The notes beneath the pieces were generated by a model. It did no database searches. It was not told the DNA's origin and saw nothing but the letters and a program-made list of their open reading frames with translations. A DNA stretch of 64,000 nucleotides, from contig NBAY01000010.1 of NCBI GenBank assembly GCA_002794775.1, forward strand, positions 496,001 to 560,000, in the 5' to 3' direction. Each line of letters begins with the position of its first letter. Position 1 is the stretch's first letter. A program made the position numbers and the translations under genes. Origin of the DNA: Porodaedalea pini. Lineage: Eukaryota; Basidiomycota; Agaricomycetes; Hymenochaetales; Hymenochaetaceae. Below are positions 26,143 to 36,276 of the stretch, piece by piece.

Positions 26143-27553
26143 TTACTGGCTCATCGGGAAAGCATTGCCACGGACAGTTTTGATCCAGGTCGAGTCAGCA
26201 TCAGGGTACTACAGACGCGGTAAGAATTGTGCAGATATGAAAATAATGTTGTAAAAGACACTAACCTCCCAGACCATGGCGCCAGCGTTCCAGCCCTTCT
26301 GCTTCGCCTGCGAGATGCAGCCGGCGAGGGTCGTGGTGTCCATGAAGCCATTAGTTGCGTCCGAAGCTGTCGCGGGCTTGCCAATAACGAGCTTGTTAAC
26401 ATCAACACCGGAGGCAGCAATCTCAAAGACAGATGTCTTGGTCTTAGATGCGGTCAGGAGGCTGTTACAGTCAGTGTAGTCGTTCTCTATACAGATGTAT
26501 CAGGCTATGTTCTGTAGTTTCATAAGTGGATTACTCACGGTTGTAGAACTGAATATTGTACTGAACAAAGCCCGCCGGTAAGTAAGCAGGACCAAACTGA
26601 GAGTAGGAGGCTTACCCAATCAATCATGTCACCGACGTTCTTATTAACTGTCTGGTATGCACCTCCCTTGTAGGCCGCAGTGTTGAACCAAGGCGCAACA
26701 GCTAGAATATACGAGTGCTAAGCGTCACTTCTTCTATTCAGAAAAAGAGTCACTTACGAGCATGCGTCAGAATATACTGGCCTTGAGGGAGCTGGCTACG
26801 AAGTGTCTTTGTGAAAGTAGTCAGCCATTCCTCAGCCTTACCATCACCAGCGTTCATGGCAGCTAGATCTTCATAGTCGACGTCGATACCGTCAAGGCCA
26901 TATTGCTTCACCCATTTTGCCATGGTATTAGCGACCTGTGTTGCATCAGCACCAGAGGATGTAGGCGTCTCCGTCGACCCGAATGCAGATACAACAAGCT
27001 TGATGCCTGCGGCGTTGTACTTGCTCTTTATGTCCTTCCTGGTGCCATCGTCCAGAGAAGCCCAGCTCTGAGCTTGGTCGGCGGCACCCGTACTAAGAAG
27101 GAACGATAAGGCGCTGAAAAAACACGGAGTTAGTTCAGACGAAATGTTTGATAAAATTTATACCGTGCTTACACGACGGTGTATCCCTAAGCCGTACAAG
27201 TCAGTATATGGTGGGGAATGAAAAGAGAACAAAAGGACTGACCTCTACTTTGGACACGTCGGGGAGAGTACCCTGTACGCTCTTATCACTGTAGATGACA
27301 AACTAATCGTCTTCTTCAGAGAGCGTCTACTAATCGAAGAGATCGACAGACGAACCTGCGGTCCGGAGGAGGAGCCTCCGCCAGAAGAAGAAGAGTTGCC
27401 GCTTGTAGAGCTATCAGCGGGGGACGAAGCAGAGCTCGTTGGCGATGCTGTAATGCTACCAGAATTGGCGGCCTGGGGCGCACCGGCCACTACAGTTAGA
27501 TAGGAAAGGGAAGATAAAAGAACAGCGGTAGAAGCGAGAGTTTTCAGAAGCAT
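26143..27553 (-). CDS. secreted GH18 chitinase, copy 1
   Basis: A glycoside hydrolase family 18 protein that would cut beta-1,4 bonds in chitin, either in self cell-wall remodelling or in other fungi and insects. The ATG at 27553 gives a signal peptide (MLLKTLASTAVLLSSLSYLT, then VVAGAP). A Ser/Thr/Gly-rich linker of about 40 residues precedes the catalytic domain, which begins FVIYSDKSVQGTLPDVSKVE. The (beta/alpha)8 barrel shows ALSFLLSTGAADQAQSW, GIKLVVSAFGSTETPTSSG and the catalytic DxxDxDxE motif in LDGIDVDYEDL, with the proton-donor Glu present. It continues with HAPVAPWF, DMIDWYNIQFYNQ and the barrel-closing GAMVWEYPDADSTW. The product ends RGNAFPMSQ. Several short introns interrupt it. 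The paralogue at 54.8 kb shares sequence, linker and intron positions. No separate chitin-binding module is seen. Confidence 0.92.
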
Positions 27554-27924
27554 GATAGTCAAAAATGTACTTGAAGTGTGAAGGACTGTGGACTAGCTGT
27601 TGCTTGTGAAATATCTACCTGAGGATGAGAATGAAGATGCTCGACTCGCTGGTAGCTTCTTATATGTTTCGTGGTCAGCGAGAATTGCTCGTTGACAGGA
27701 GACTGTGCAATAGGCCTCAGAGAAAGCGACCAAAGTAAGTGCGCCGGAGGCAAGCTTGATACTATGCTTTCAGTGCTACCAGAACAATTGCATTCTGACA
27801 GAACTGCGATGAACTGTAACCTTCGAATGAAACCGGTAGGCAGTTTGCTAATGTATACCGGAATCGAAACAAACCTAGGTCGGTATGATGAGATGGGGGA
27901 GGTCTATTTGTTGACATGGAGTCT

Positions 27925-28287
27925 CTACTGAAGCGGAATCGCGGGCCGACAAGGCAACTGTACAGTACTTACCTCTTTCATAAGCGAAGGAGCCGAAGTT
28001 TGAAGACAGGAGTATAATATGATCATAGCGGCCAACACTAACAAGCAAACATTGTAGTAGTCTTTGCTGCCAGGTTCTCCAGGTTCGCCCATGAAGTGAG
28101 ATAAAAAATGCCGTCGGTCACCAGGGACATAACTTTCTGAAGCCCGAATGTAACCCCTTTGCTGAGTACGACGGTAATTTGGGACGTTCTGCAAGAGATT
28201 AAGAGACGCAAAACGGTGACAAATACGACGCGTCACCCTGAGACGGGATGCTCGGCGGTGGCGGGCGATGAAATTCTTGTCTTGCAA
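27925..28287 (-). CDS. hypothetical small single-pass membrane protein (5' end unresolved)
   Basis: An open frame with two conserved-looking pieces, NVPNYRRTQQRGYIRASE after a good acceptor (ttgcag) and GDRRHFLSHFMGEPGEPGSK, followed by a hydrophobic segment (YYNVCLLVLAAMIILYSC) typical of a membrane anchor. The frame has no in-frame ATG at its 5' end, so the first exon must lie upstream, between here and the divergent Rrp40 gene. One candidate ATG is at 28508 but the join is uncertain. A GTAAG donor near the 3' end may remove the last 15 or so codons while keeping the same TAG. The family is not recognised. Divergent placement with Rrp40 suggests a shared promoter. Confidence 0.35.
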   Translation of the reverse strand: MQDKNFIARHRRASRLRVTRRICHRFASLNLLQNVPNYRRTQQRGYIRASESYVPGDRRHFLSHFMGEPGEPGSKDYYNVCLLVLAAMIILYSCLQTSAPSLMKEVSTVQLPCRPAIPLQ

Positions 28288-28583
28288 TGCGGTCAGAGAT
28301 AGCAGCTCGGTAAAGACATCGCAGTCAGTGAGGCCACTTCAGATGCCCATCGAGAAATGTCTTCTTGCTAGCTTGGTCAGAGAATATGGAAAGATTCAGA
28401 GGACTAAACTAGACCGTTTCTTCTTAGAGCGCATAGAGTAGTATAATCTTTATTTTCAATCACGACGACAGTCTGTGATCGCTGCAAGTGAGATAGTCGC
28501 CTAAACATCTTTCACTGACCACCCAAGAAGTGTCTTAGCCAAAGCATGCTCAGTCTATAGGACAATTGCTCTTTCAGATTGGA

Positions 28584-29562
28584 ATGATTGGAATGAGCGC
28601 GATGAGCAGCGAGCCTGAGACCATGAAGGTTTCCAGCAGAGGAGCGCGTCGAGTCGTGTCCTCTTTGCGTATGGCTACCACGTTACCTGGTGAATTGGTC
28701 GAAGCACAACACGCCAACTTGAAACTCGGACCCGGCCTGCTTTCACTCTCAGATAAAACCGGTGCATCCAGCATCATCTCGACGCGCGCTGGAGCGTTGA
28801 ACCACTCGGCAAACGGCAGCAAGTGGTGGGTAGAGAGCAATTCACGACGTGTGCGTCTGTTTTCTTTTTTTATCACAATTAGCATTAGACTCATTGTATT
28901 ACTGCTGCAGTATGTACCAGCACCGCAGGAATACGTAGTCGGTACGGTGATAGGAAGAGTGGGAGAGGGCTGGCGGATAGATATCGGCGGCGCGCATATG
29001 GCTACGCTGGACGGATACGCATTTGAGGGCGCGACGAAGCGGAATAAACCAAACCTCAAGGTCGGCAGTCTCTCTTACGTCTGCTCAACGACCGCGCTTC
29101 TTAAAAACCGAGCAGATTGATTCACTCGTGTATGCTCGCGTGTCTTTAGCACATAAAGACATGGACCCAGAGCTTGAATGTTTTGACGCTCAAACGCGCA
29201 AGTCTGAAGGGTTTGGCGAGCTCAAGGGTGGGTTTCTCGTGCGATGCAGTCTTGGAATGTGCCGTTCGTGAGTCTCATCTCCATCTTTACATATACCATG
29301 AGAGGTTTGATCTCATGTGTTATGACTGTTGCCGATTGTCTTGTCATGCAGGCTACTCGACCCCAAATACTACCTGTTTCCTTTGCTCGGCTCGATGTTT
29401 CCGCTGGAGACAGCTGTCGGGATGAACGGCCGTGTGTGGGTAAACACCAAGTCGCCGAAGCACACTATTGCTGTCGCGCGATGCATCGAGGCCGCTGACC
29501 CTGATGGCGGAGGGAAGGACGCAGATGCTATCAAAAAGCTCATTGGCACGTTTGATCTTTGA
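28584..29562 (+). CDS. RRP40: exosome complex cap subunit Rrp40
   Basis: RNA-binding cap subunit of the nuclear and cytoplasmic exosome, which degrades and trims RNA 3'-5'. The N-terminal domain shows TLPGELVEAQHANLKLGPGL. An S1 domain follows (EYVVGTVIGRVGEGWRIDIG), then GYAFEGATKRNKPNLK, VYARVSLAHKDMDPELECFD and LLDPKYYLFPLLGSMF. The KH-type domain contains the GxNG signature in ETAVGMNGRVWVN. It ends KKLIGTFDL. Introns lie near 28860-28918, 29059-29109 and 29273-29350. The first in-frame ATG is at 28584. A downstream ATG at 28671 (MATTLPGELV) matches the usual family N-terminus better and may be the true start. The length of about 260 residues is normal. Confidence 0.9.
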
Positions 29563-30429
29563 TCAGCATGCTTTTCTTCCGGTCTTCGTGACTGGTGTAT
29601 TTTCCCTGTGAGGGCAAATAACGCCCTGCTGGTGATTAGAGCCGTTTCTATACTCCATTGCCGGTCAGATCGTAGCGAGGGATGTACGACAATTTTTCCC
29701 TTGAAGGCTGCAGCTCACCGGAATCATCCTGCTGTCGCGAAGTCCAGATGGGTACTAGCTCCTCACCTCCCATTACATTTCTGCCAAAAGTACATCAAAA
29801 AGTCCGTATGCGTATTGTACATGGTACAGTACTGTAAAACAGGTACAAACGGCAAACCATTCTAATTATGTCGTAGAGTGAGTTCTCTTCAAATAATTTT
29901 GCTCAAGTCCATAGCCAAAAAGAAAGGCTATACCACCGTAGGGTCCCAGGAGAATGTATTGAACAAAAAGAGAGTCGTAACGTGGTTCGATGTTACATTT
30001 AATCGCACCCTACTGGGGGACCCTAAACCAAAGGCATGCGATCAGCCAAAATTTGTCGGCACATTCCCTTTAGCGTCTGGAGCGCACCTTTGCAAAGCGT
30101 ATACCCGACAGCCATTCCTGGATAGTCAAGAGGGCGTACATTGCTTGCACTGCTATGAGCCGCGTTTGATCAAACCTGAGTGGAGATGGTTAGACCTGGC
30201 TCTTCTTACCCAAATGAGACAAGTACTTGCTTTGCGTAATTGAAGATACGCTCGTAGAGGATGGCTTGTTGGTCCTTCTAGTGAGGGGAGCAGCCGTTTA
30301 GTAAAATTCGCGGCAATGCAGTATTAAAGGACCAAAAGACAAACCTGGATGAGTAGAGACTCTCCCGGAAGAGTGAACACGGCGAGATTCTCCAGTGCAG
30401 CTTCCACCGACGTGTCAGGGCCGCAGTGT
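29563..30429. other. intergenic region, one unassigned open frame
   Basis: It contains a plus-strand frame at 29878-30243 of about 120 codons with no recognisable motif and no clear splice partners. It could be a chance frame or the decayed end of a gene. The 3' flanks of Rrp40 and of the opposing hypothetical gene also lie here. Confidence 0.3.
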
Positions 30430-32676
30430 TCACTTCATCAAGCAATCATCAGCTCTACAGTCATAGTAAGAATTAGAAAGAAAGACCCTCACCGGACCGC
30501 CTTGTGTGCAGCAGTAATTTGGCTGCATTGGCGAGTCATGACGACCGACGTACGTCTCGAAACTTGAAGTTCCCTCCGTGTGGTCAAGACTCCCGAGCTC
30601 GACTCGGTGCTGGTAGACCTGACCAGCAGGGACTCGACGCGACGCATCACATCATCCCTGTTCACTCGTTTGGTATCCCGTCTGCAGTAAATTATCAGAT
30701 CACCCTTTTCACGCGGGACGTTGTGAGCAGGGGAAATCCCCAAACGTACAGGCAGAAATCTGCGAACTGGTTGGAGATTGTCCGCCATGTTCTCTATCGT
30801 AAACATGCTATGAGCTGAAGGGCATAGATTGAGGGTGATTGTCACTAACCTCGTCGTACATGTCCCTCCAATGCGTAAGGTTTGAGAAGAGCGCTATCAT
30901 TTCAAAACCCTGCTCGCGAATTTCGTGGGAGTGCTGCGCGCTGCCGTGCAAGTTAGCGCTACCCGTGCTTCTGGACCAGAGTCCTCGCTCACTCTGTGAT
31001 ATTGAGAAGATCAGCTCCGACTGCCCTAAACTTCTTCTGAATGTGAAAAAGGTCAGATCTCCGTTGAGCAATCTGTCCACATTCACGCTCTTACCGTTTC
31101 GTGCTGCATGTCCATGGTCCATGAACTGAGGATGCTAAACCACCAAAGGCGCCGCAATCCAGAGAGAAAGTCATTCTTAGAGTCAGCATGACTGCAAGAT
31201 ACATCAGCACCGCTGCAGAAGATGGATCCACACTGAACATTCACTGGTACAACAAGCCGTTCGACTCAGTATATCCGCTGATTTCCAGAATACTCATCCA
31301 CACTTCATGCCTTTCGTCCTGTGATTTCAATGTTTCAGCGAGAATAGAGTGGTACGCCCAGGTGGTTATCCAGCATACATATGATAAACCAGAGTTTTGT
31401 GCATTCTCGAAGCGCCATAACCAGTCCAAAGCATCTTTCCTTATCTCGAATGGGAACGGATGTCTGTAATAAAATAAGATTAATACTAAAGCAGAAGTTG
31501 TTATAGAGCGACTTTACTTACTGAGCTAGATCAACTAGAATGAGACATACTTCTCTGAGCTCGGTCTATCAACAGGTTCCGTCAGTACAGGTAATAAGCA
31601 ACAAATGAAGAAAGTACCTCAGAGACAGGACTGTATACGTGCTCTCTGAACGTCTTGCAGGACAGCCATAGGTACGCGCACGCGGCGAGCTTCAATGAAA
31701 CCTGCGTGGTTGTTCTTCAACGTCGATTAGTAGGAAGGTAAGGAAAGAGAAGTCTATTTACTTACTTTAGCATATTAAAAGCGACTCGGCAATCTTCATA
31801 TTCGAGTGCAAAATTCTAAAAGCAACTGAGAATCGAAACATATGAAGCAAAGACTGAAGGAATAACCGACTTTGCTGCTGAGACTCGCCCCGGCCCCGAT
31901 CAAGTAATTGAAACGAGTAAGGCCTTCCTTTCGGACAGAGTAAGGGAGCTCTTCGCTAAGAGATGTAGCTTAATCAGGATCAAAAACCAAGGCTACGAAA
32001 AAAATCTTGTTTTACCTGCAAAGTTCTTTCAAAGCCAAGATGAGTTGCCGACGCGTCTGCAGGAGGGTGTCAGCACTGCAAAGCAGTTGTGGGCCAGAAT
32101 AGAACCAGAATTCCTTACAGAAGCAGTAAAAATATCCTGTACGAGTTGTCCAAAAGAGAATTGAATCAGTCTTAAAGCAGATCTACGCATCTGATAGGGC
32201 ATTTCGTCCCTTGCAAATTGATGAATGGGCGGCGACCGGAAGTTAGCGTGGCATTTCCGCGGTCCCACGAGCGGAGAAAACCCTTACCTGGTCAAATCAA
32301 GCAGGTCGTCGAGTACCTTCGTTTGCCGGAAAAGCGGGGCAGGCACGGAGCTTCGCTGTACAAGCGCGAGCTCACTTCGAGCGGATGAGATCCGAGGAAG
32401 CATGGTGACGAATGTGAGCGACTTGATTAGTATGTCTTTTACACTTGGTCGACATGTGTGAGGCTCGCGTGCTCGAGCTGTTCGCACGGACGATGCGGAC
32501 TTGACAGTTGCGAGAGATGCAGTTGAAGTACGTTTTAAAGACGCATTGTACCGGAGAGAGCTACCATCCATTGAAACAGTTCTCGAGGCTGCTAAGCTCA
32601 GAGTTTCAGCGTCGCAGCCGGACCGATCTCTACATTCATTCGCGGCTGAAGAGTCAGGTTTTGCACTCGCCATATC
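30430..32676 (-). CDS. hypothetical multi-exon protein
   Basis: A spliced gene of unrecognised family. The start at 32676 gives a Ser/Arg-rich N-terminal exon (MDMASAKPDSSAANECRDRS) ending KVLDDLLDLTR at a GTAAGG donor. Further exons join in frame through consensus sites: RDEMPYQMRRSALRLIQFSF, TRRQLILALKELCR, EELPYSVRKEGLTRFNYLIG, NFALEYEDCRVAFNMLK, VSLKLAACAYLWLSCKTF, ELREVCLILVDLAQ, HPFPFEIRKDALDWLWRF and WMSILEISGYTE. A C-terminal part near 30.48-30.84 kb could end ADDCLMK after a last small exon. The run of amphipathic helices suggests an alpha-helical solenoid-like fold. This is inference; no repeat consensus is recognised. The 3' half of the model is less certain than the 5' half. Confidence 0.45.
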
Positions 32677-33673
32677 CATCGCGTCGTAGGTAGTCGACTA
32701 GAAGGACGAGCCGAAGAGAAGAGAATAGATGTCCAGTTTATGTGCACCAGGAAGATGGTAGGGAAGAAGAAGAATGGGCGCACTTGCAACACTTTAGAAG
32801 GTCCCAGTATCAAGGCTTTCATAAGAGTTGGCATAGCGCGGCCAACATGGAATTTCGACACGAGATGGCACAGGATCTTCCGGTCGTATTTTTACGCATG
32901 GCTATGTGTGATGTCCATTCATCACTGGTTCAGAAACGGCGACCGCCTACACGGCGCTAGCAACACGCCATACGGATGATCGCGGCTGACTCAAGGTAGA
33001 GCCGCATCATCGCCAAAGTTTGTGAAATGCAGGGCCGACAATCATGTCCACGTGATACAAACGCGTCCGGTTCAATACGTCTTCAAATTGAGTCGGAGTT
33101 CAAACCATCCATGGGTCTGAGAAGACTGCTAAGTATCGAAGCCCGAGTTAGTAGCTACGTTCGTACAGAATTAAGCACAGGCATACATTTAATCTATCAT
33201 AACTATGAGAAAAATAGTTACAATTCGCGTAAGTGGCCTACAAATAAATTAGAGGGTTTCGAAGACTGATAGCACTCATACAGTCTACGACAACAGTAGC
33301 ACAGCTACGTACTGCAATGATGATACAATGAATATATATATAAATGAATCATCAAAGGAACGCATGAAGTAGATTAGAGTCACGGATTTGGGGAAATTTC
33401 AGGATCAATACGAGAATGAAAACAACACGGAAGATGAGAATCTACGTGGGCGTTTTAGCATTAGCTAACTGTGGTGGAGTTGAGGTAATGATGAATTGTG
33501 GTCGATTGAAAACAGTCGAAGTCGGAAATGCGAGACGACATCTATATGAGCTGAGCTGCGCTTGAGATGCCAAGGTACGGGGGAGAGTAATATATGACAA
33601 CGCCTATAATGGATATAGAGTAACAGAGAGCGTAAGCCATATGAGGTTTCAAATTAGGTCTATTACTTACTCA
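32677..33673. other. intergenic region
   Basis: About 1 kb, AT-rich from 33.1 to 33.6 kb. It holds the upstream region of the hypothetical gene on the minus strand. Only short frames without recognisable features are present. Confidence 0.4.
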
Positions 33674-34000
33674 TCATGTCGCCCTAGCCATAGCAGCCCT
33701 TTCCTTCCTGGCTTTTCTCCACTGTTTCACTTTCCAAACGAATCTGTCGAACCCGTCGTCCAGAGCTCTCCTCATAGGGAAGAGGCAGTACATCCCGAGC
33801 GTCCGCCCCGGACCAGGCAAGTTGTCCGCCGTTGCATTTCTGCTGAACGTGCTGAATGAGTTGATCGAGCTCGAGCTCATCGACGAGTACGACATAGTGT
33901 CCCAATTCGGTCCTTCCCGACGCTGTGGCCCCGTGTTAATGCCAGGCGCTGCTTTGCTGTTCGACGTAGTGTTATCTGAGTGGCGGCACGAATAGCTCAT
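33674..34000 (-). CDS. hypothetical small basic protein
   Basis: A single-exon frame of 108 codons from an ATG at 34000 (MSYSCRHSDNTTSNSKAAPG). The middle is Ser-rich (SYSSMSSSSINSFSTFSRN). The end is charged and helical (DDGFDRFVWKVKQWRKARKE) and looks more constrained than the rest. A GTAAG sequence lies just after the stop, so a short 3' exon in another frame is possible. No domain is recognised. The amino-acid pattern resembles small Ser-rich proteins with a basic tail often predicted in mushroom genomes, but I cannot assign a role. Confidence 0.4.
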   Translation of the reverse strand: MSYSCRHSDNTTSNSKAAPGINTGPQRREGPNWDTMSYSSMSSSSINSFSTFSRNATADNLPGPGRTLGMYCLFPMRRALDDGFDRFVWKVKQWRKARKERAAMARAT

Positions 34001-34795
34001 GGCAGTAGTTTGTGGATATGTGGCAGAGGTGATGTTTACTTGTAACTCGAAGGTGGCGCTATGTTCAATGCGAGGACGCGAATGAGGGATCCAGAAAAAA
34101 AAAAACCTCAGAATATATATGTAGATGGCAGTTAGTCGGACTCAGCTTGGCTATACCAGGCGGTCCTAACAGTCAGCTCGCATAAGTATTTAGAGCTGTG
34201 CAAAGTGCTCTGGTCGCATACTTGCATTCTTAGGGCGTCCTAGGGGAGGCTGTGCATCATTCGCCATAAGCGTCGCAAACCCCCAACTATCGTTAGATCC
34301 GGACCAGCCAGGCGCCCAGCTGTATTGGGCTTTGTGACGAGGCGCTGCACGGTTGCTCACTTCACCATAAGTACGGAGGAAGATAAACACTTATAGGGCA
34401 CCTTCGCATGGAGTTGTTGGCAGCCGTAGCCCTGGTGAGCTCCTGTGCTTGGGCGACATAGGAGCTCAGAAGATTTATATTGAAGACGAAGCGTACTGAA
34501 AGTCTAGGGTATATGATGGCCGTGTAACTCGCACGACAAAGAGGTCCAGAAAAGTATCAGTACGTGAAGTGAAGACAGTCAGATGACCGCTGAAAACTTC
34601 CTGTATTCACAAACTTCGGGCTGCGTCGAACTTCAGAGGACTAATATCCAATGCACAGTCTAGTGCGGAGCGGTGCGCACGATGAATATAGAGCTGACGA
34701 TAAGACAGCAGAAGAAATTAGCAATACTGCGATTGCGAAAGAAAAAAAATACAGATACACAGCGTGGTTCCGAGAAAAAAGGACGGATCAGTCAC
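34001..34795. other. intergenic region
   Basis: About 800 bases between the small basic protein and the G-patch gene, both on the minus strand. It contains an A-run near 34098 and no supported coding feature. Confidence 0.4.
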
Positions 34796-35995
34796 TCAGT
34801 CATTCAAGTATGCCAACAAATTCCTCCTTCCCTCTTCTTCCTTCTTCTTAACACGTTCGAATCCACGCCTGCCACGGCCCACCGCCTTCTTCATGCGCCG
34901 TTGTGCCTCGCTCGCACGCACATGCGCCGCAAGCGAAGCCTGGCTATGAGTCACACGCTTAACTGGCGCGCGATACAGCCCGGAGCCGGCAGTTTTGGCT
35001 TTCAGCCCGATACCGAGCCGGTCGGCTTTGAGCACAGTGGGCAGAGGCGTAAGAAGAGCACGGGGTGCGTGGTCCATGTCCTTCTCAGTCTGTGCGTCTC
35101 GTGGGGGACTTAAAGGCGATTGGGTGCGCGGTGGGCTTTTTTGACGAGCGAAGACGTCCTCGGCGGCAGCATCATCGTCATCCAATGCTGTGAGGTCAAC
35201 GACCTCATCATCCACAAATGAAATATCTATCACTTCTTGCTTAACCACATCGGACCTCTCGACTTCCTCGCCACGGTCCACTTCTTTCTCCTTCCCCTTC
35301 CGCAAGTACCCCAATCCACCGCGATTTCGCGAGGCCCTGCCCAGCGCCTCACCCTCCTCCCATCCGCTCTTCTGCAACATTGCAAATCCCTTGTTGCTAG
35401 GACCAATTGAAAGCCACACAGGCGGCGTGTACTGTTCCTCCGTATGTAAGGGAGGGGGATCACGTGCCAAAATATCTGCAAGCGTCGGCGACGGCGCCGC
35501 AACTGAGCCCGATCCAGTCGCTGTTCGCGAGTTCTCTTCAGAGTCCTTCAAAGCTCTCTCCGTCGCCTCGATCGCGCGTGAGATGAACCAGTTATTTCTG
35601 TCTTTCTTGACCGTTTTCTTTTTGGGTGGCTGGGTCTCCTGCGGTGGCGGCGTTCGAGTTTGAGTCACGGGTGTGTTGCTCCGAGGCGTAACAACAGGAG
35701 TCTTCCTCGCAAGCGATCTATACCACCCTCCAACAGACTCCGTCTCTACCTCCTCTTGTCTAGCTTCTTCGATAGCTTTTCCAAGCTTGCTGGTCGACCC
35801 CCACTGGTCATATTCGAACGTAGCAGCGACGAACAACGGCGGGTGCGCAATGCGCTTGTTCGCCCCGAATGCCTTCTCAGTAAGCCATGGGTCGGCGACG
35901 TCGGCATCCGCATCGAGCTGCCCAGTCTCTACTTCAAGCCATTCTCGGTCTTCTGGGTCATAGTTGGAGTAGACGTGGTGTGCGACTGTCGCCAT
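34796..35995 (-). CDS. G-patch domain protein
   Basis: A single-exon protein of 399 residues. G-patch proteins act mostly as cofactors of DEAH-box RNA helicases in splicing or ribosome assembly. The N-terminus (MATVAHHVYSNYDPEDREWL) is followed by FVAATFEYDQWGSTSKLGKA. A Pro/Lys-rich linker comes next, then NNWFISRAIEATERALKDSE. The G-patch lies near residues 195-240: IGPSNKGFAMLQKSGWEEGE, then ALGRASRNRGGLGYL, with the spaced glycines of the family. An acidic region (VDLTALDDDDAAAED) and a second glycine-rich stretch (ADRLGIGLKAKTAGSGLYR) follow. The basic, helical C-terminus ends RRNLLAYLND. The two glycine-rich pieces suggest one G-patch interrupted by an acidic insertion, or two partial ones. 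Which helicase it serves cannot be told. Confidence 0.82.
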   Translation of the reverse strand: MATVAHHVYSNYDPEDREWLEVETGQLDADADVADPWLTEKAFGANKRIAHPPLFVAATFEYDQWGSTSKLGKAIEEARQEEVETESVGGWYRSLARKTPVVTPRSNTPVTQTRTPPPQETQPPKKKTVKKDRNNWFISRAIEATERALKDSEENSRTATGSGSVAAPSPTLADILARDPPPLHTEEQYTPPVWLSIGPSNKGFAMLQKSGWEEGEALGRASRNRGGLGYLRKGKEKEVDRGEEVERSDVVKQEVIDISFVDDEVVDLTALDDDDAAAEDVFARQKSPPRTQSPLSPPRDAQTEKDMDHAPRALLTPLPTVLKADRLGIGLKAKTAGSGLYRAPVKRVTHSQASLAAHVRASEAQRRMKKAVGRGRRGFERVKKKEEEGRRNLLAYLND

Positions 35996-36276
35996 GAGTG
36001 AGGATCGAGTGAGAGAGAGAGAGATGTGCTGAGCGGCACGTAGGACGAAAGGCGATGCCTTTTGTATGACGTAACAATAGCATGTGTAAGCAGAAGATCA
36101 CGAGATGCGAAGCAAACCGGATTGGGCCAAACTGTTACCGCAGCCGATGCGACTCAGTCCTTTGCATTCTTTATTCTCCACCCGCCAAACTATTATCACG
36201 ACCAGCTCAAGAAGAAGACCAAGAGCTCAGACTGTAATAGAACTGGCCGGAAACTCAAAGAGAGAGGAGTAAAGAC

